A DNA stretch of 64,000 nt from an uncultured Bacteroidota bacterium (GCA_937894725.1 CALAYL010000049.1:1-64000), one strand, 5' to 3'. Counted from the first letter of the stretch, positions 1-9,581 are shown. A program made the numbers and translations. Notes: generated by a model not told the origin, from the sequence alone.

Positions 1-160
1 CAGGTCAAAATCAAATTTAGGCAGGTATTTTTCTGATTTGGGCAAGTCAAAATCTAATTTGGGCAGGTCAAAATCAAATTTAGGCAGGTATTTTTCTGAT
101 TTGGGCAAGTCAAAATCTCTTTTGGGCAGGTATTTTTCTGATTTGGGCAGGTCAAATTTC
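1..160. repeat. 21-bp tandem repeat with 63-bp higher-order pattern
   Basis: Eight consecutive 21-bp units, the first and last partial. Three unit types start with GGCAGGT or GGCAAGT: A (1-19, 62-82, partial 146-160), B (20-40, 83-103, 125-145) and C (41-61, 104-124). The order is A-B-C-A-B-C-B-A, so a 63-bp super-unit is repeated. Because 21 is a multiple of three, plus frame 2 stays open from the window edge to a stop at 164-166 and would read heptapeptides such as LGRYFSD and LGKSKSN. The array continues beyond the left edge. There are no unique spacers, so it is not a CRISPR. Confidence 0.85.
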
Positions 161-164
161 ATAT

Positions 165-482
165 AGAAATGGAGAAGAGGTAGCACAGTTATATAAAAGA
201 CGTTGGGAAATAGAAGTTTTCTTAAATTTCATCAAGTAAGAGCTGAATTTTAGTCACCTGCTAAACAGAAGTGAAAACGGAATAAAAGTGGAGCTTTACA
301 CCACGCTCATTGCAGCGATTTTACTGATGGTTTACAAGAAGAAAAACAACATCAAAGGGCATAAAATATTAAAGCAAAAATTTGTACAAGAGTTAGAAAA
401 AGAAATAACAAGGGACATCATGATATTGTGTAATGGCAACGTTGAACTATTTGATCAAAAGTTTGGACGACCCCCAAGCTGA
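165..482 (+). pseudogene. IS4-family transposase remnant (C-terminal part, in-frame stop)
   Basis: Reading the frame that ends at 482 back to 165 gives the C-terminal catalytic part of an IS4-type DDE transposase. The Y-x2-R-x3-E-x6-K signature is intact in LYKRRWEIEVFLNFIK (189-236), with the catalytic Glu at 213-215. A TAA at 237-239 interrupts the frame directly after the signature Lys; related proteins usually read KQELNFSHLL here, so CAA to TAA is the likely change. The stretch after the stop (from ELNF to GRPPS) still aligns by eye to the family's tail. The N-terminal two thirds are missing, and the 21-bp repeat array takes their place. The copy is therefore dead. No terminal inverted repeat was recognised downstream. 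Confidence 0.85.
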
Positions 483-588
483 TTTATTCCGAACACCTTT
501 GGTGATATTACCAACAAGGGCGGAAAAGATCTACCATTCTGTTTTAGACTACACTTTTCACTTCCAAAATCAAAGCAGTTTTACAAAA

Positions 589-617
589 AAAGCCCCGATG
601 AATTTCATCGGGGCTTT
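589..617 (-). terminator. Rho-independent terminator of the PorE-like operon
   Basis: Near-perfect palindrome: a GCCCCGATG arm pairs with CATCGGGGC around a short AATTT centre, flanked by A-runs and T-runs on both sides. It lies just past the stop of the minus-strand OmpA gene and can also act on plus-strand read-through from the IS remnant. The 483-588 stretch before it shows no gene. Confidence 0.85.
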
Positions 618-636
618 CTGATAATACAAATTCCGA

Positions 637-2703
637 TTAGTTAAATCCAGGACCTGTTTTTGTAGTTGGTACTGGCTCGCTCTTTTCGTATAGAATTTCT
701 GGAGCTTCCTCAGGCTTGTCAGGTATGATTCTAAACTCAACACGTCTATTTCTAGCACGTCCCTCTGGATCATCTTTGCCTTCTAGTTCATTTGGCGCCA
801 ATGGTGTAGATTCACCATATCCTTTAGCTACGATTCTGTCTTTGTTTATTCCTTTACCTACTAAGTATGCTTTCGCCTCATTAGCTCTATTTTGAGATAG
901 GCGCTCATTGTATTGGTCGCTTCCTTTGCTATCTGTGTGTCCTTGTACTTCTACACTATATCCTGGATTTTGTACTAATACTCCGAATACTGAATCAAGT
1001 TTCAACTTATAGAAATCAATCACTTTAGACTTATCAAATTCGAAATAGATATTTTCGATTTTGATTTTCTTCTTCTCGATTTTGTCAATATAGAATACTT
1101 GGAAAATAGTATCACGCTCTTCGTCTTCTTTCACTACGATGTTCTCTACTGCTGGCCAGTATCCTTCCTTATTGCCATTCATTTTGAATTTATCTCCGCG
1201 CTTTAAGTTATAGAAAAATGGAGATCCGTTTGCGGTAACTGTGCTACCTATAAAGTCAAAATTCTTTCCATCTACTTTATATAAAGACGCTTCTACTCCA
1301 TCGATAGGTGTTTTATTAGGATCGCTACGAAGTGCATAAATTCCTTTCAATACCAATTCTTCTTTCAACGCAATAGACCAAATATCATCACAACAAGTTT
1401 CTCCACGAATAGTCTTAGTTCCCACACGGTTAGATGTAATGAAACCTCGCTTTCCATTGTTATCAAGGATGAAATACATATCATCTGCAGATGAGTTTGC
1501 TGGTGAGCCCAAGTTGTAAGGTATTCCCCAGTTTTCAGGAGCCCCATTGACTTGAAAAATATCTAATCCTCCTAATCCTGGATGACCATTTGAGCTAAAA
1601 TACAATCTCTTGGAATTTACATCATAAAAAGGAGAGAACTCATCACCTGCGGTGTTTACTTCAGATCCTACATTTTTTACTGGCCCAAAAGAACCATCCT
1701 TGTTTACTTGCGCATAGAAAATATCTAACCCTCCTTTGCCACCTCTATCGGATACAAAGTAAAGTACTTCATTCCCGTCTTTGTCCAATCCAAAGGCTGG
1801 TTGTGTAGTAGTTCCATTTTGATTGTTCAAAGATTTCAATTCTTCTGGATTGCCCCACTCTGAACCATCTAAAGAAGATTTGAACAATCGGCAACGCATT
1901 TTTACCAACTCGGTTTGATCGCATTTTGTATAATAAAGTGTTTTCTCATCTGTCGAAAAAACTCCGTTTCCTACGTGCGTTTTTGCATCATTAGGTGGGT
2001 AAGACAATTTAGTATCGTCTTTCCAATTTTTGCCATCACGGGTAGCGATAAATAATTTTGCATAATAGTCATGGTCGCTCTTAGTAACATTGATAGCTGT
2101 ATCAGATTTTAATGAAGAGTATAACAATCGATTTCCAGACATTGGCTTTGGAGCAAAGTCCGTCAATACATTATTCACAAAACCTTCTTCATGAGTTACC
2201 TTTATTTTGTTTGGATTTGCTAACCAAGCAGCACTTGAATCACAACCGATGATTTCTGTTTTAGCTAGACTCTTATAGCTTATGTCATTTTTATCCAATT
2301 TTTGTTTCAAATATTCTTTGAATGTGGTACGAGCATCGTCATACTTACCATTCATTTTTTGCATTTGTCCCAAAAAGAATTTTGAATTTGGCCACTTATC
2401 GCCAACCTTTTCAATTTCGAGTGTATAGTATTTTTCTGCAGCTTTGTAGTCACGTAAGCTTCTGTTGATTTCAGCCAACTCATGAATAATTTTCACTTTA
2501 TCTGGCTTCGCTTTCAATACATCTTCGTAATATTCAGCAGCATTGTAATAACTGCCCTCCTTTACCAATTGCTTGGCAATTTTGGTTTTCTTATTTACGC
2601 TTACTTTTGGGTATTTCTCTACTTTTTGTCGAGCGCTTTCTTCATCTTGTGCTTGTACAGAAAATACTGTAACAGTCAAAAGAGCTAAAAATAGTTTGTT
2701 CAT
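637..2703 (-). CDS. PorE-like TPR-PD40-OmpA outer-membrane-associated protein
   Basis: 688 residues. The signal peptide is about residues 1-18 (ends in SVQA). TPR-like helices lie at about 35-150. PD40/WD40-like beta-propeller repeats at about 195-420 include two copies of the GGLDIF motif. A carboxypeptidase-regulatory-like segment follows at about 455-530, then an OmpA peptidoglycan-binding domain at about 565-675 with the usual GHTDSKG and ARNRRVEF motifs. This domain order is that of PorE, the T9SS component that ties the trans-envelope machinery to peptidoglycan. Many Bacteroidota carry several paralogues next to PorP/SprF genes, so this may be a cargo-specific paralogue and not the core PorE. 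It is the last gene of a three-gene operon, 32 bp after the PorP gene, and is followed by a strong terminator. Confidence 0.88.
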   Translation of the reverse strand: MNKLFLALLTVTVFSVQAQDEESARQKVEKYPKVSVNKKTKIAKQLVKEGSYYNAAEYYEDVLKAKPDKVKIIHELAEINRSLRDYKAAEKYYTLEIEKVGDKWPNSKFFLGQMQKMNGKYDDARTTFKEYLKQKLDKNDISYKSLAKTEIIGCDSSAAWLANPNKIKVTHEEGFVNNVLTDFAPKPMSGNRLLYSSLKSDTAINVTKSDHDYYAKLFIATRDGKNWKDDTKLSYPPNDAKTHVGNGVFSTDEKTLYYTKCDQTELVKMRCRLFKSSLDGSEWGNPEELKSLNNQNGTTTQPAFGLDKDGNEVLYFVSDRGGKGGLDIFYAQVNKDGSFGPVKNVGSEVNTAGDEFSPFYDVNSKRLYFSSNGHPGLGGLDIFQVNGAPENWGIPYNLGSPANSSADDMYFILDNNGKRGFITSNRVGTKTIRGETCCDDIWSIALKEELVLKGIYALRSDPNKTPIDGVEASLYKVDGKNFDFIGSTVTANGSPFFYNLKRGDKFKMNGNKEGYWPAVENIVVKEDEERDTIFQVFYIDKIEKKKIKIENIYFEFDKSKVIDFYKLKLDSVFGVLVQNPGYSVEVQGHTDSKGSDQYNERLSQNRANEAKAYLVGKGINKDRIVAKGYGESTPLAPNELEGKDDPEGRARNRRVEFRIIPDKPEEAPEILYEKSEPVPTTKTGPGFN

Positions 2704-2735
2704 AGGTGGTAGGATTCTAGGCTAGGTTTTAAATA

Positions 2736-3821
2736 TTAATATCTTGGGTTAAATAGGTAGTTGTTTTCTTTGACTCTTGAGATGCCGCCAATGTAAGAAA
2801 GACTAAGCTCAAATGCGAGTGGTTGAGAACTGCTAGCAATAGCTGCTTTAGAGTCTTTTTGAAGTTGAGATAAACGAACATCAAATGCAGCACCAAACCT
2901 AAACTTGTTGTACTCAATCCCTACTTTAGGTATGATGTCTCGACCAAAACGATTCCAAAGTCCTAAAAATACTGTTCCGTTTTTGTTTTCTGTTTTCAAG
3001 AAGTGGTATCCAGCAGTCAAACCGAAATCCGTTTCTGTGGCTTTAGCCATATATTGGAAATACGCCCCAGGTATCAACACCCATCTATTTTTGATTTCGA
3101 ATTCAAATCCAGCAGAAGCTGCATGGCGGAATGGACGCTTATAGTCTGTGCCAGTGCTCAATACATGATCGTTTGGTCGAGCAATGTTAAACATAGAGTA
3201 ACCAGCGTAAAACGTTAACCAATCTAACGGTTTTGTATTGAAAAACAATCCAGCACTCATGTTGAATCGAGTAGTAGATGGGAAAGCTAAACTTTCACCA
3301 GAACGGGTAGGGTCGTAAGTTAAATCTGGGTTAAATCCTTGTTCGAAAAGATAGTTGAAATTTAGTCGAGTAAACTCAATCTGTGGAGTAAGCCCGATAG
3401 AAAGTTGTGTTTTTTTCTCTTTACCAAACCCAATCATGTAGCCTAATGCCAAACCGATTTTAGTGTGGTTGATAGTATTAGTTTGACCTACAAACTGCGG
3501 ATTAGCACTTTCCTTTATTGATCTAAAGTTTTGCATATCGTTTGCTACTACTAAACCTACACCTAGTGTGTTCCCTTTCATCTTATCTCTAAGAAGCGCA
3601 AAGTCAACCGAACCTGACACAGTAGAATAGGGTTGGAAATCTTTTGGAGCAAACCACTGTCCACGATAAATAGCCGTAGCACGCCATACGCCATCAAACT
3701 TACCGACCAGCGCAGGATTCAATGTAAGCGGTGAGGCATAATACTGCGAAAAGTGAATGTCTTGAGCAGTAATACTCAACGCAAAAGCAAACATAAAAAT
3801 GAAGAGTAGCGTATTTTTCAT
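2736..3821 (-). CDS. PorP/SprF-family type IX secretion outer-membrane protein
   Basis: 361 residues from the ATG at 3821, which gives a clean signal peptide (MKNTLLFIFMFAFALSITAQ). An upstream ATG at 3851 would add ten residues before it. The mature start, DIHFSQYYASPLTLNPALVG, is the hallmark of the PorP/SprF family, beta-barrel proteins that attach or stabilise T9SS cargo at the cell surface. SprF of Flavobacterium is needed for secretion of the gliding adhesin SprB, a type B cargo encoded next to it. Here the gene follows a giant type B cargo gene and precedes an OmpA-type gene with short gaps, so it is most likely the dedicated partner of that cargo. Confidence 0.92.
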   Translation of the reverse strand: MKNTLLFIFMFAFALSITAQDIHFSQYYASPLTLNPALVGKFDGVWRATAIYRGQWFAPKDFQPYSTVSGSVDFALLRDKMKGNTLGVGLVVANDMQNFRSIKESANPQFVGQTNTINHTKIGLALGYMIGFGKEKKTQLSIGLTPQIEFTRLNFNYLFEQGFNPDLTYDPTRSGESLAFPSTTRFNMSAGLFFNTKPLDWLTFYAGYSMFNIARPNDHVLSTGTDYKRPFRHAASAGFEFEIKNRWVLIPGAYFQYMAKATETDFGLTAGYHFLKTENKNGTVFLGLWNRFGRDIIPKVGIEYNKFRFGAAFDVRLSQLQKDSKAAIASSSQPLAFELSLSYIGGISRVKENNYLFNPRY

Positions 3822-3890
3822 ATCAAAAGCTTTGTTAAATGTTGTAGTCACAATTATCGGATTTTTATTTGATTAAAAGAAATTTTTTGT

Positions 3891-6800
3891 TTAATACAAT
3901 AGTGCAAATGATCCCGTTACAATATCTATTGTATATCCACTTGGTTGGTTCGCATCAGGAATGCGAATTTCAATATAGTAAGTATAGGTATCGTAAGGTG
4001 CTTTTTGTCCTGCTACTTTACCATCCCATCCTGGAGAAACAGCCCCTGAATAAACTAATTGTCCCCAACGATTATAGACTCTTAGCACTTGTACAGTAGC
4101 ACTAGACCCTGGTGGGAAAAACGGATAGAAATAATCATTACCACCATCACCATTTGGGGTAAATCCTGTAGGCATTCGATACAACCCAGGTACCACTACA
4201 CCTATAGTGATAGTGTCTGAAGCTGAGCAGCCATGCAGGTCGTCTGTAGCTACTACAGTATAGGTAGTCGTGTTATTTGGCTTAGCGCCTGTAGTCATCC
4301 TCAACGGACTAGTAAGCAAAGAATCTGGTGTCCATACATATTTTAGATTAGGGACATAACTGGTATTAATCGTTTCTACGCTCAATACAGTGCTATCGCC
4401 TTTATTAACTGTTGATTTTGTCGCTTTAGCGTGTACATCCAAACAATATACATCCGTTCGTTGAGTAGCAGAAGCAGTACATTGATTACCATCTGTTACA
4501 GTCACGATATATGTGCCCGATTTTGTCACACTAATATCTGCCGTGCTATCTCCATTTGACCAAGCGTAGGTCACCGCAGTAGTAGCGCTAACGGTCGAAG
4601 TCAAAGTGGCATTATAGCTACATCCACAGGTACTCACATCTGCTGGCAAAGTGACAGTAGGTGGTGTAGCAGCATTCACTACATAAGTAGCTGTTCTTAT
4701 ACATCCATTTCTATCTGCTGTTACACTATATGTTCCAGCTTGTGAGATAGCGATACTATCCACTACCCCGCCTGGAGTCCAGCTGTATATTACACCCGAC
4801 TCTAAGCCTGCATTTAGGTTAATCACATCGCCAGGGCATATCGGATTTTTAACGGTATTGAAAGCTATCACTGGATTGGCGTCCACATTAACTATAGCAT
4901 CGTTTGAACGCAGATTACATCCATTTGGATCGGTAGCTGTGTAGAAGTAGGTTCCAGCTGTTTTTACCACGTTTAATTGTGTGGTAGATACGATAGTAGT
5001 GCCATTGCTCCATTGGTAATTAGAAAGTCCTGCATTTGCTTGAAGCACCACAGAATCGCCATCACATATGGTACCTGCTCCTACCGCAACGATAGGCGTA
5101 AGCGTGAATGGAGTCAAATCGAATGTATCTGCCGAATAATTAAAGCATGAAGAATTAGCTGATTTTACACGTACATAATATGAATTGCCCGGTTTCGCAA
5201 AGATGCTTGGTGCTGTTGATATTACTGTATTTCCAGTAGCTAGGCTATACCATTCAAACTGAGTATATGGTCCACCATTAGGAGCTATTTGGAATGAATC
5301 GTATGGACAGATGCTTCGATCGCCAGGCAAATTAATCACTGGCGCAGGGTAGGTAGGTACAAAAATAGAATCCCTAACTACACATCCGTCTGCATTTGCA
5401 GAAAGCACAGTAAACTTCGTGGTATTGACCACAGTAGCTTTTGGATTTGAAATTGAACTATCAGACAATAAATTTGCAGGAGTCCAAGCATAAGAAACAC
5501 CAGGGCCAGTCATCGTTATTTGTGCCGTATCGCCTGGGCAAATCGTATCTGGCGATAGGGTCAATGTATAAGGATAAGTCGATACATTCACACATACCGT
5601 GTCTCTAACTACACAGTCGTCATTGTACGTTACTACGGCTTGATAACAGGTATTTGTGGCTGGATTTGCTATAGGATTAGCTATCGATGTATCTGAAAGT
5701 CCAAGAGATGGAGTCCAAGCTACATTAGTAACAAATGAGCCATTATATTGAGGTTTAAATCTGTATGCCTCTGGGGTGGCTACACTCCATACTTGATTAT
5801 TTCTACCTGGCACAGTCACTGCCAATGTTCCTGTAGAATTTTCGACTCCTTGCACCTTATTTGCAGTCAATCTATTTTGAAGGAAAGTATGAACTTCTAC
5901 ATTGTTTGTGGTTTCATAAAGCTGAATTTCTCCATTAATCACCGAAGTAGTATATGCAAACTGTACATTGTTGTATTTAACCGTAAATATTCTATTTGGG
6001 GCTACGCCAGAAGTAGAATACTCTACAGAACCACCACCGCCAGTAAAGCCCGCTGTACCTAAATCTGCATAGCACAATGCAATCATGTTGTTTGGAGTGG
6101 CTGCATTTGGCAACGTTTGAGGAGTACCTGTACAAGTTGCAGGATTAAATGTCACATAACCGTTTTGGGTTATGTAAATATCGTTGTAAGAATTACAATA
6201 AAACTGAAAAGGGAAAGGCAAAGTTATTGGCCCTGCAAATCTATCATGAGTTTGACCTGTACTACAGTTTTGCGTAAAGTTTACCGTAGTAGGTGTAGGT
6301 GATATTTTTGCACTATAAGGTATAGTGGCTAAAGAGTAATTTGGAATACAAACTGGAGTAGCAGGATTTAATGGCGCTACTTTGATAGTAGCTGGAGTTC
6401 CGCAAACTACAGTATCTTTTCCTGCGCTCACTTGCACATTTGGGTTAATGAAAAGTTGTATAACACTATCGCCTGAACAATTTCCGTCATTTACAGTGAG
6501 TTTATAGGTAGTGTTTGATTTCAATGCTACACGAGGATTTGGACATGCGGTACAAGTCAAATCATTTGTAGGAGTCCATGTATAGGTATAGCCAGTAAGT
6601 GGAGGAATGCATGATCCAAACAAAAAGTTTGGTCTTTCGGTAGAGGCAGTGGGAGTAGTAAGATTACACCCTACGGCTCCATCCGTTTGGCGATAGAGGG
6701 TGGCACCAGCAAATGCTGTAGTGAAACGAACAGCATCATTTGTACCGCCATACGAAGTATTATCAAAACAAACTTCTACTATCAAATTCGAACTTCCATC

Positions 6801-8957
6801 CCAGTCATAAGGATTATCAAATGTATGTGTATTCCACGAGTTTGCTACTGTAGTATAAGGTATCGGATTCGCTACTATTTGTAGTCCATTTACAAAACCA
6901 GCGCTCGCGCTTAAGGCAGATAAGCCAGTACAACCCATTTTAATAGTAAATCCATTAAATGGTTGTGAGCTATTTTTAGTTGTTACAAATAAAGATAAAT
7001 CCGTGATAGTACCCGCTTGCATACCTTGGGCTTGTAACTCCGCTGCTGTAATAAGGTATTGTGTACGCCCATCTTCCCAAAGATTACGATATGGCGTAGA
7101 GGTAGTGCTAGTTCCCGTTCCTCTACCTATTGTATCAAAAGCAAACTGACTGCCTCCTAGGCAAGCTGCGCCTAATCCACCAGGAGTCAATCCACATTCG
7201 AGATTCTGAATTTTAGGAGTCAATTGGATCGTATCGCCAGGGCAGATATAGTTTTTATCTGCAGTGATATTGACCTTAGGGCCGATGCCGCTTACCACTA
7301 TTTTCGCGCTATCTTTTCTTAGATAACAGCCATCTTTAGAAGTCACGCCCACTACAAAAGTCGTAGTAGTCAATGGCGCTACAGTAGCTACAGAATCTTG
7401 TACTAACGATATAGCAGACATAGGTGTCCAAGTATAAGTATAAGGTCCTACTGAATCTGGAAAAGCAGACGAAGTAATCAATGCTGTACCATATTTACAA
7501 ACGGTATCGCGAGAGGTACGAATTGTAGATGAAAAATCGGCCACCCTGCGAATCGTAATGGTATCGCTACTTTTACATCCTCCTATCAAGTTGCTCTTTG
7601 CTACATAAGTAGTGGTAACGGTAGGAGCAAAAGATACTACAGTACTATCTATATTAGACGATATCATACCCACTGGAGGACCACCAGCCAATGTAGTCCA
7701 AGAAAAAGTATTTGCTCCTGTAGCATTCACCACGATAGGACCTCCAACTGGGCAGTATGCTCTATCTGGGCCTAATGTCACACCTTTCAACACGGTAATA
7801 TCATACGTAAAAATCTGATTGCCCGGTATAGGACAGTTTCCATCTGTAACGGTCAATGTAAAATACCTAAATCCAGAATCCGCAGCCGAAGGGCTCCACG
7901 TAAACGTAATCAATATAGAATCTTGACGACCGTTGATAGGCGTTCTAGTCAAAGTAGCTCCTGGTATTGACTGTGAAATATTAGAATTGAAATTCACTGT
8001 TTGACCTGTAGGGTCATAAGCCGAAATAGTAAAAGTGACATTTCCACCTGGACAAACCCCCAGCGAGTTGTTGTCGATCACTGTACCGCCAGAGCTATTA
8101 CCCGTAGTAATATTTGAAGCTACCACAGGAGGAATATTATTGCAATTTATCACAACTATCTGAATATCTCTCAAGGTAGTGCCGATAAGCACCCCATTTC
8201 TGTATTCATCTACACGAACAGCCACTACATAATTACCTACAGTAGTAGGTCTAAAAGTCATTTGACCAGTAAGCGGATCAAAAACAAATCCACTTCCTGT
8301 AGGCATTGGGTTTGTAGGGCTATAAGGTGCGGTATAGGTTATAGGTGTGTTATTAAAATCAAGGGGAGCGACCAAGGTAAAATATAATGAGTCGCCATCC
8401 AACTCTACTGTTCCGTGGCTATAGTTATAGGTTTGTCCTATACAATAGTATGGCACAGGATATGAAGTAAAGCGAGGGCCATTATTACATAAGCTATTAT
8501 TGGTATTGATAGTAGCTTCTACATATAAGTCAAAACTTTGACTACTCGCCAAGTTATTCGATGTATTTCGGCAACATTCACCATACGATACAGTATAGAT
8601 ACAACCTGGAGGTAATGTAATTATTGCAGAATAAGAATAACGCTGTACTCCAGGTAATGTACCACCGGCACAGGTACTAGAAGATGTAGAACAAAGATTG
8701 GATACTTCGATAGGTAGTGAATCTTGTGTGAGTGTTAAAGTCTGTGTACCTCCACAAGACGATACTATACTGGCGGTAACAGATGTAGAAGCACTAATAC
8801 CACTACAGTCCCGATAAAATTGGTAGATAATACGATACTGCCCATTTCCTAAACATTCGTAAGTAATATCTGCACCTTGACCGTGAGAGGCAAAAGTGTC
8901 CGTAGAAATAAAAAGTGAAACAAAAAAGATAGTTACTGCGTAAAAGTACTTAGTCAT
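3891..8957 (-). CDS. Giant secreted adhesin-like protein with type B (CHU_C) T9SS sorting domain
   Basis: 1688 residues. The signal peptide ends near residue 23. The N-terminal part (about 24-275) is Cys-rich and of the kind seen in gliding-motility-associated proteins. A long series of PKD/Ig-like modules follows, each opening with a C-P-G-D-type turn (for example ICPGDTIQLTP, ICPGDTAQITM, ICDGDSVVLQA). Two inserted lectin-like or fibronectin-like segments lie near 600-760 and 850-1060. The last about 95 residues are the gliding motility-associated C-terminal (type B) domain, with PTGFTPNGDGGNDYF, VYNRWGQLVY and GWDGK. The protein should cross the outer membrane by T9SS and be held at the surface with help from the downstream PorP/SprF gene. 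It is SprB-like in architecture, but sequence identity to SprB cannot be claimed from reading alone. Confidence 0.9.
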   Translation of the reverse strand: MTKYFYAVTIFFVSLFISTDTFASHGQGADITYECLGNGQYRIIYQFYRDCSGISASTSVTASIVSSCGGTQTLTLTQDSLPIEVSNLCSTSSSTCAGGTLPGVQRYSYSAIITLPPGCIYTVSYGECCRNTSNNLASSQSFDLYVEATINTNNSLCNNGPRFTSYPVPYYCIGQTYNYSHGTVELDGDSLYFTLVAPLDFNNTPITYTAPYSPTNPMPTGSGFVFDPLTGQMTFRPTTVGNYVVAVRVDEYRNGVLIGTTLRDIQIVVINCNNIPPVVASNITTGNSSGGTVIDNNSLGVCPGGNVTFTISAYDPTGQTVNFNSNISQSIPGATLTRTPINGRQDSILITFTWSPSAADSGFRYFTLTVTDGNCPIPGNQIFTYDITVLKGVTLGPDRAYCPVGGPIVVNATGANTFSWTTLAGGPPVGMISSNIDSTVVSFAPTVTTTYVAKSNLIGGCKSSDTITIRRVADFSSTIRTSRDTVCKYGTALITSSAFPDSVGPYTYTWTPMSAISLVQDSVATVAPLTTTTFVVGVTSKDGCYLRKDSAKIVVSGIGPKVNITADKNYICPGDTIQLTPKIQNLECGLTPGGLGAACLGGSQFAFDTIGRGTGTSTTSTPYRNLWEDGRTQYLITAAELQAQGMQAGTITDLSLFVTTKNSSQPFNGFTIKMGCTGLSALSASAGFVNGLQIVANPIPYTTVANSWNTHTFDNPYDWDGSSNLIVEVCFDNTSYGGTNDAVRFTTAFAGATLYRQTDGAVGCNLTTPTASTERPNFLFGSCIPPLTGYTYTWTPTNDLTCTACPNPRVALKSNTTYKLTVNDGNCSGDSVIQLFINPNVQVSAGKDTVVCGTPATIKVAPLNPATPVCIPNYSLATIPYSAKISPTPTTVNFTQNCSTGQTHDRFAGPITLPFPFQFYCNSYNDIYITQNGYVTFNPATCTGTPQTLPNAATPNNMIALCYADLGTAGFTGGGGSVEYSTSGVAPNRIFTVKYNNVQFAYTTSVINGEIQLYETTNNVEVHTFLQNRLTANKVQGVENSTGTLAVTVPGRNNQVWSVATPEAYRFKPQYNGSFVTNVAWTPSLGLSDTSIANPIANPATNTCYQAVVTYNDDCVVRDTVCVNVSTYPYTLTLSPDTICPGDTAQITMTGPGVSYAWTPANLLSDSSISNPKATVVNTTKFTVLSANADGCVVRDSIFVPTYPAPVINLPGDRSICPYDSFQIAPNGGPYTQFEWYSLATGNTVISTAPSIFAKPGNSYYVRVKSANSSCFNYSADTFDLTPFTLTPIVAVGAGTICDGDSVVLQANAGLSNYQWSNGTTIVSTTQLNVVKTAGTYFYTATDPNGCNLRSNDAIVNVDANPVIAFNTVKNPICPGDVINLNAGLESGVIYSWTPGGVVDSIAISQAGTYSVTADRNGCIRTATYVVNAATPPTVTLPADVSTCGCSYNATLTSTVSATTAVTYAWSNGDSTADISVTKSGTYIVTVTDGNQCTASATQRTDVYCLDVHAKATKSTVNKGDSTVLSVETINTSYVPNLKYVWTPDSLLTSPLRMTTGAKPNNTTTYTVVATDDLHGCSASDTITIGVVVPGLYRMPTGFTPNGDGGNDYFYPFFPPGSSATVQVLRVYNRWGQLVYSGAVSPGWDGKVAGQKAPYDTYTYYIEIRIPDANQPSGYTIDIVTGSFALLY

Positions 8958-8980
8958 AAGATATTATTAGAGATTTTTTA

Positions 8981-8988
8981 CAAAATTA
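8981..8988 (-). promoter_or_regulatory. Candidate -7 element for the type B cargo operon
   Basis: On the minus strand this reads TAATTTTG, an exact TAnnTTTG match, 24 bp before the ATG of the cargo gene. No well-spaced -33 TTG is evident, so only the -7 half is supported. Confidence 0.45.
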
Positions 8989-9083
8989 GAAAAAACAAAT
9001 TGATTTATCGACACAAAACTGAAATTTCGTATCAATAAGACGACATTTTATGTTTTTTGGTTGCAAAAAAAAGTGGCATGGCT

Positions 9084-9112
9084 TTTGTTTTAAAATAAAA
9101 GTGCTACTTTTG
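9084..9112 (+). promoter_or_regulatory. Bacteroidota-type promoter of the EGF-like lipoprotein gene
   Basis: TTTG at 9084-9087 and TACTTTTG at 9105-9112 match the Bacteroidota -33 and -7 elements with a 17-bp spacer. The predicted start site falls near 9119, giving a short AT-rich leader of about 22 nt before the ATG at 9142. Confidence 0.75.
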
Positions 9113-9141
9113 GCACTAATTAATTAACAAAAAACAAAAAA

Positions 9142-9564
9142 ATGAAAAAAGTAATTTATTCTGCCCTAATGATGGGTGCACTAGCATTCAGTACGACATC
9201 TTGTACTAAAACTTGTGATCCAGGTTACGAAGGATCTGATTGTAAGACTGAAGTAAGAACTAAGTTTTTGGCTAACAACAAAGTAACTACAGACAATTGT
9301 GCTGGATCTGGATACAACATGTCTATCACAGCTGATTCAGATGTAGAGTATGTAGTATTTAGCAACCTAGGCAATTTCGCTACTCCAGCAGTGGTAAAAG
9401 CTAAAGTTGATGGTTCAACATTGTCATTCACAAGCTTTATTGATGCTACTGGAAGAAAATTCACTGGTACAGGAACTTTGGCTGGTAACACAATTACACT
9501 TACTTATACTGTAGTTTATACTGACAACACTTCAGAATCTTGCAACGTAACTATTGCGCTATAA
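9142..9564 (+). CDS. Small EGF-like lipoprotein
   Basis: 140 residues. The N-terminal signal ends in a lipobox (STTSC), so the protein is probably lipidated. Directly after the lipid Cys there is a compact Cys-rich motif, CTKTCDPGYEGSDC, resembling the last half of an EGF-like module. It is followed by a beta-rich domain with two further Cys residues, one near residue 53 and one near the end. This layout recurs in small calcium-binding EGF-like surface lipoproteins of Bacteroidota; the function is unknown. The gene stands alone with its own promoter and terminator, which suggests independent and possibly strong expression. Confidence 0.8.
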   Translation: MKKVIYSALMMGALAFSTTSCTKTCDPGYEGSDCKTEVRTKFLANNKVTTDNCAGSGYNMSITADSDVEYVVFSNLGNFATPAVVKAKVDGSTLSFTSFIDATGRKFTGTGTLAGNTITLTYTVVYTDNTSESCNVTIAL

Positions 9565-9581
9565 TTCTAAGTTTAATTTCT

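Noticed and set aside
1..160. CRISPR array
   Set aside because: Units are 21 bp, directly adjacent and without unique spacers; no cas gene is near.
433..773. Mirror-image ORFs on both strands ending in KAPMNFIGAF or KAPMKFIGAFF
   Set aside because: They are two readings of the palindromic terminator at 589-617 and have no support as genes.
3822..3851. Ten-residue N-terminal extension of the PorP/SprF protein
   Set aside because: The signal peptide begins at the ATG at 3821; the extension adds no feature.
5748..6062. Open frames of 60-140 codons antisense to the large Ig-like and cargo genes
   Set aside because: They are shadows of Ser/Thr/Val-rich coding sequence without starts, signals or promoter boxes of their own.
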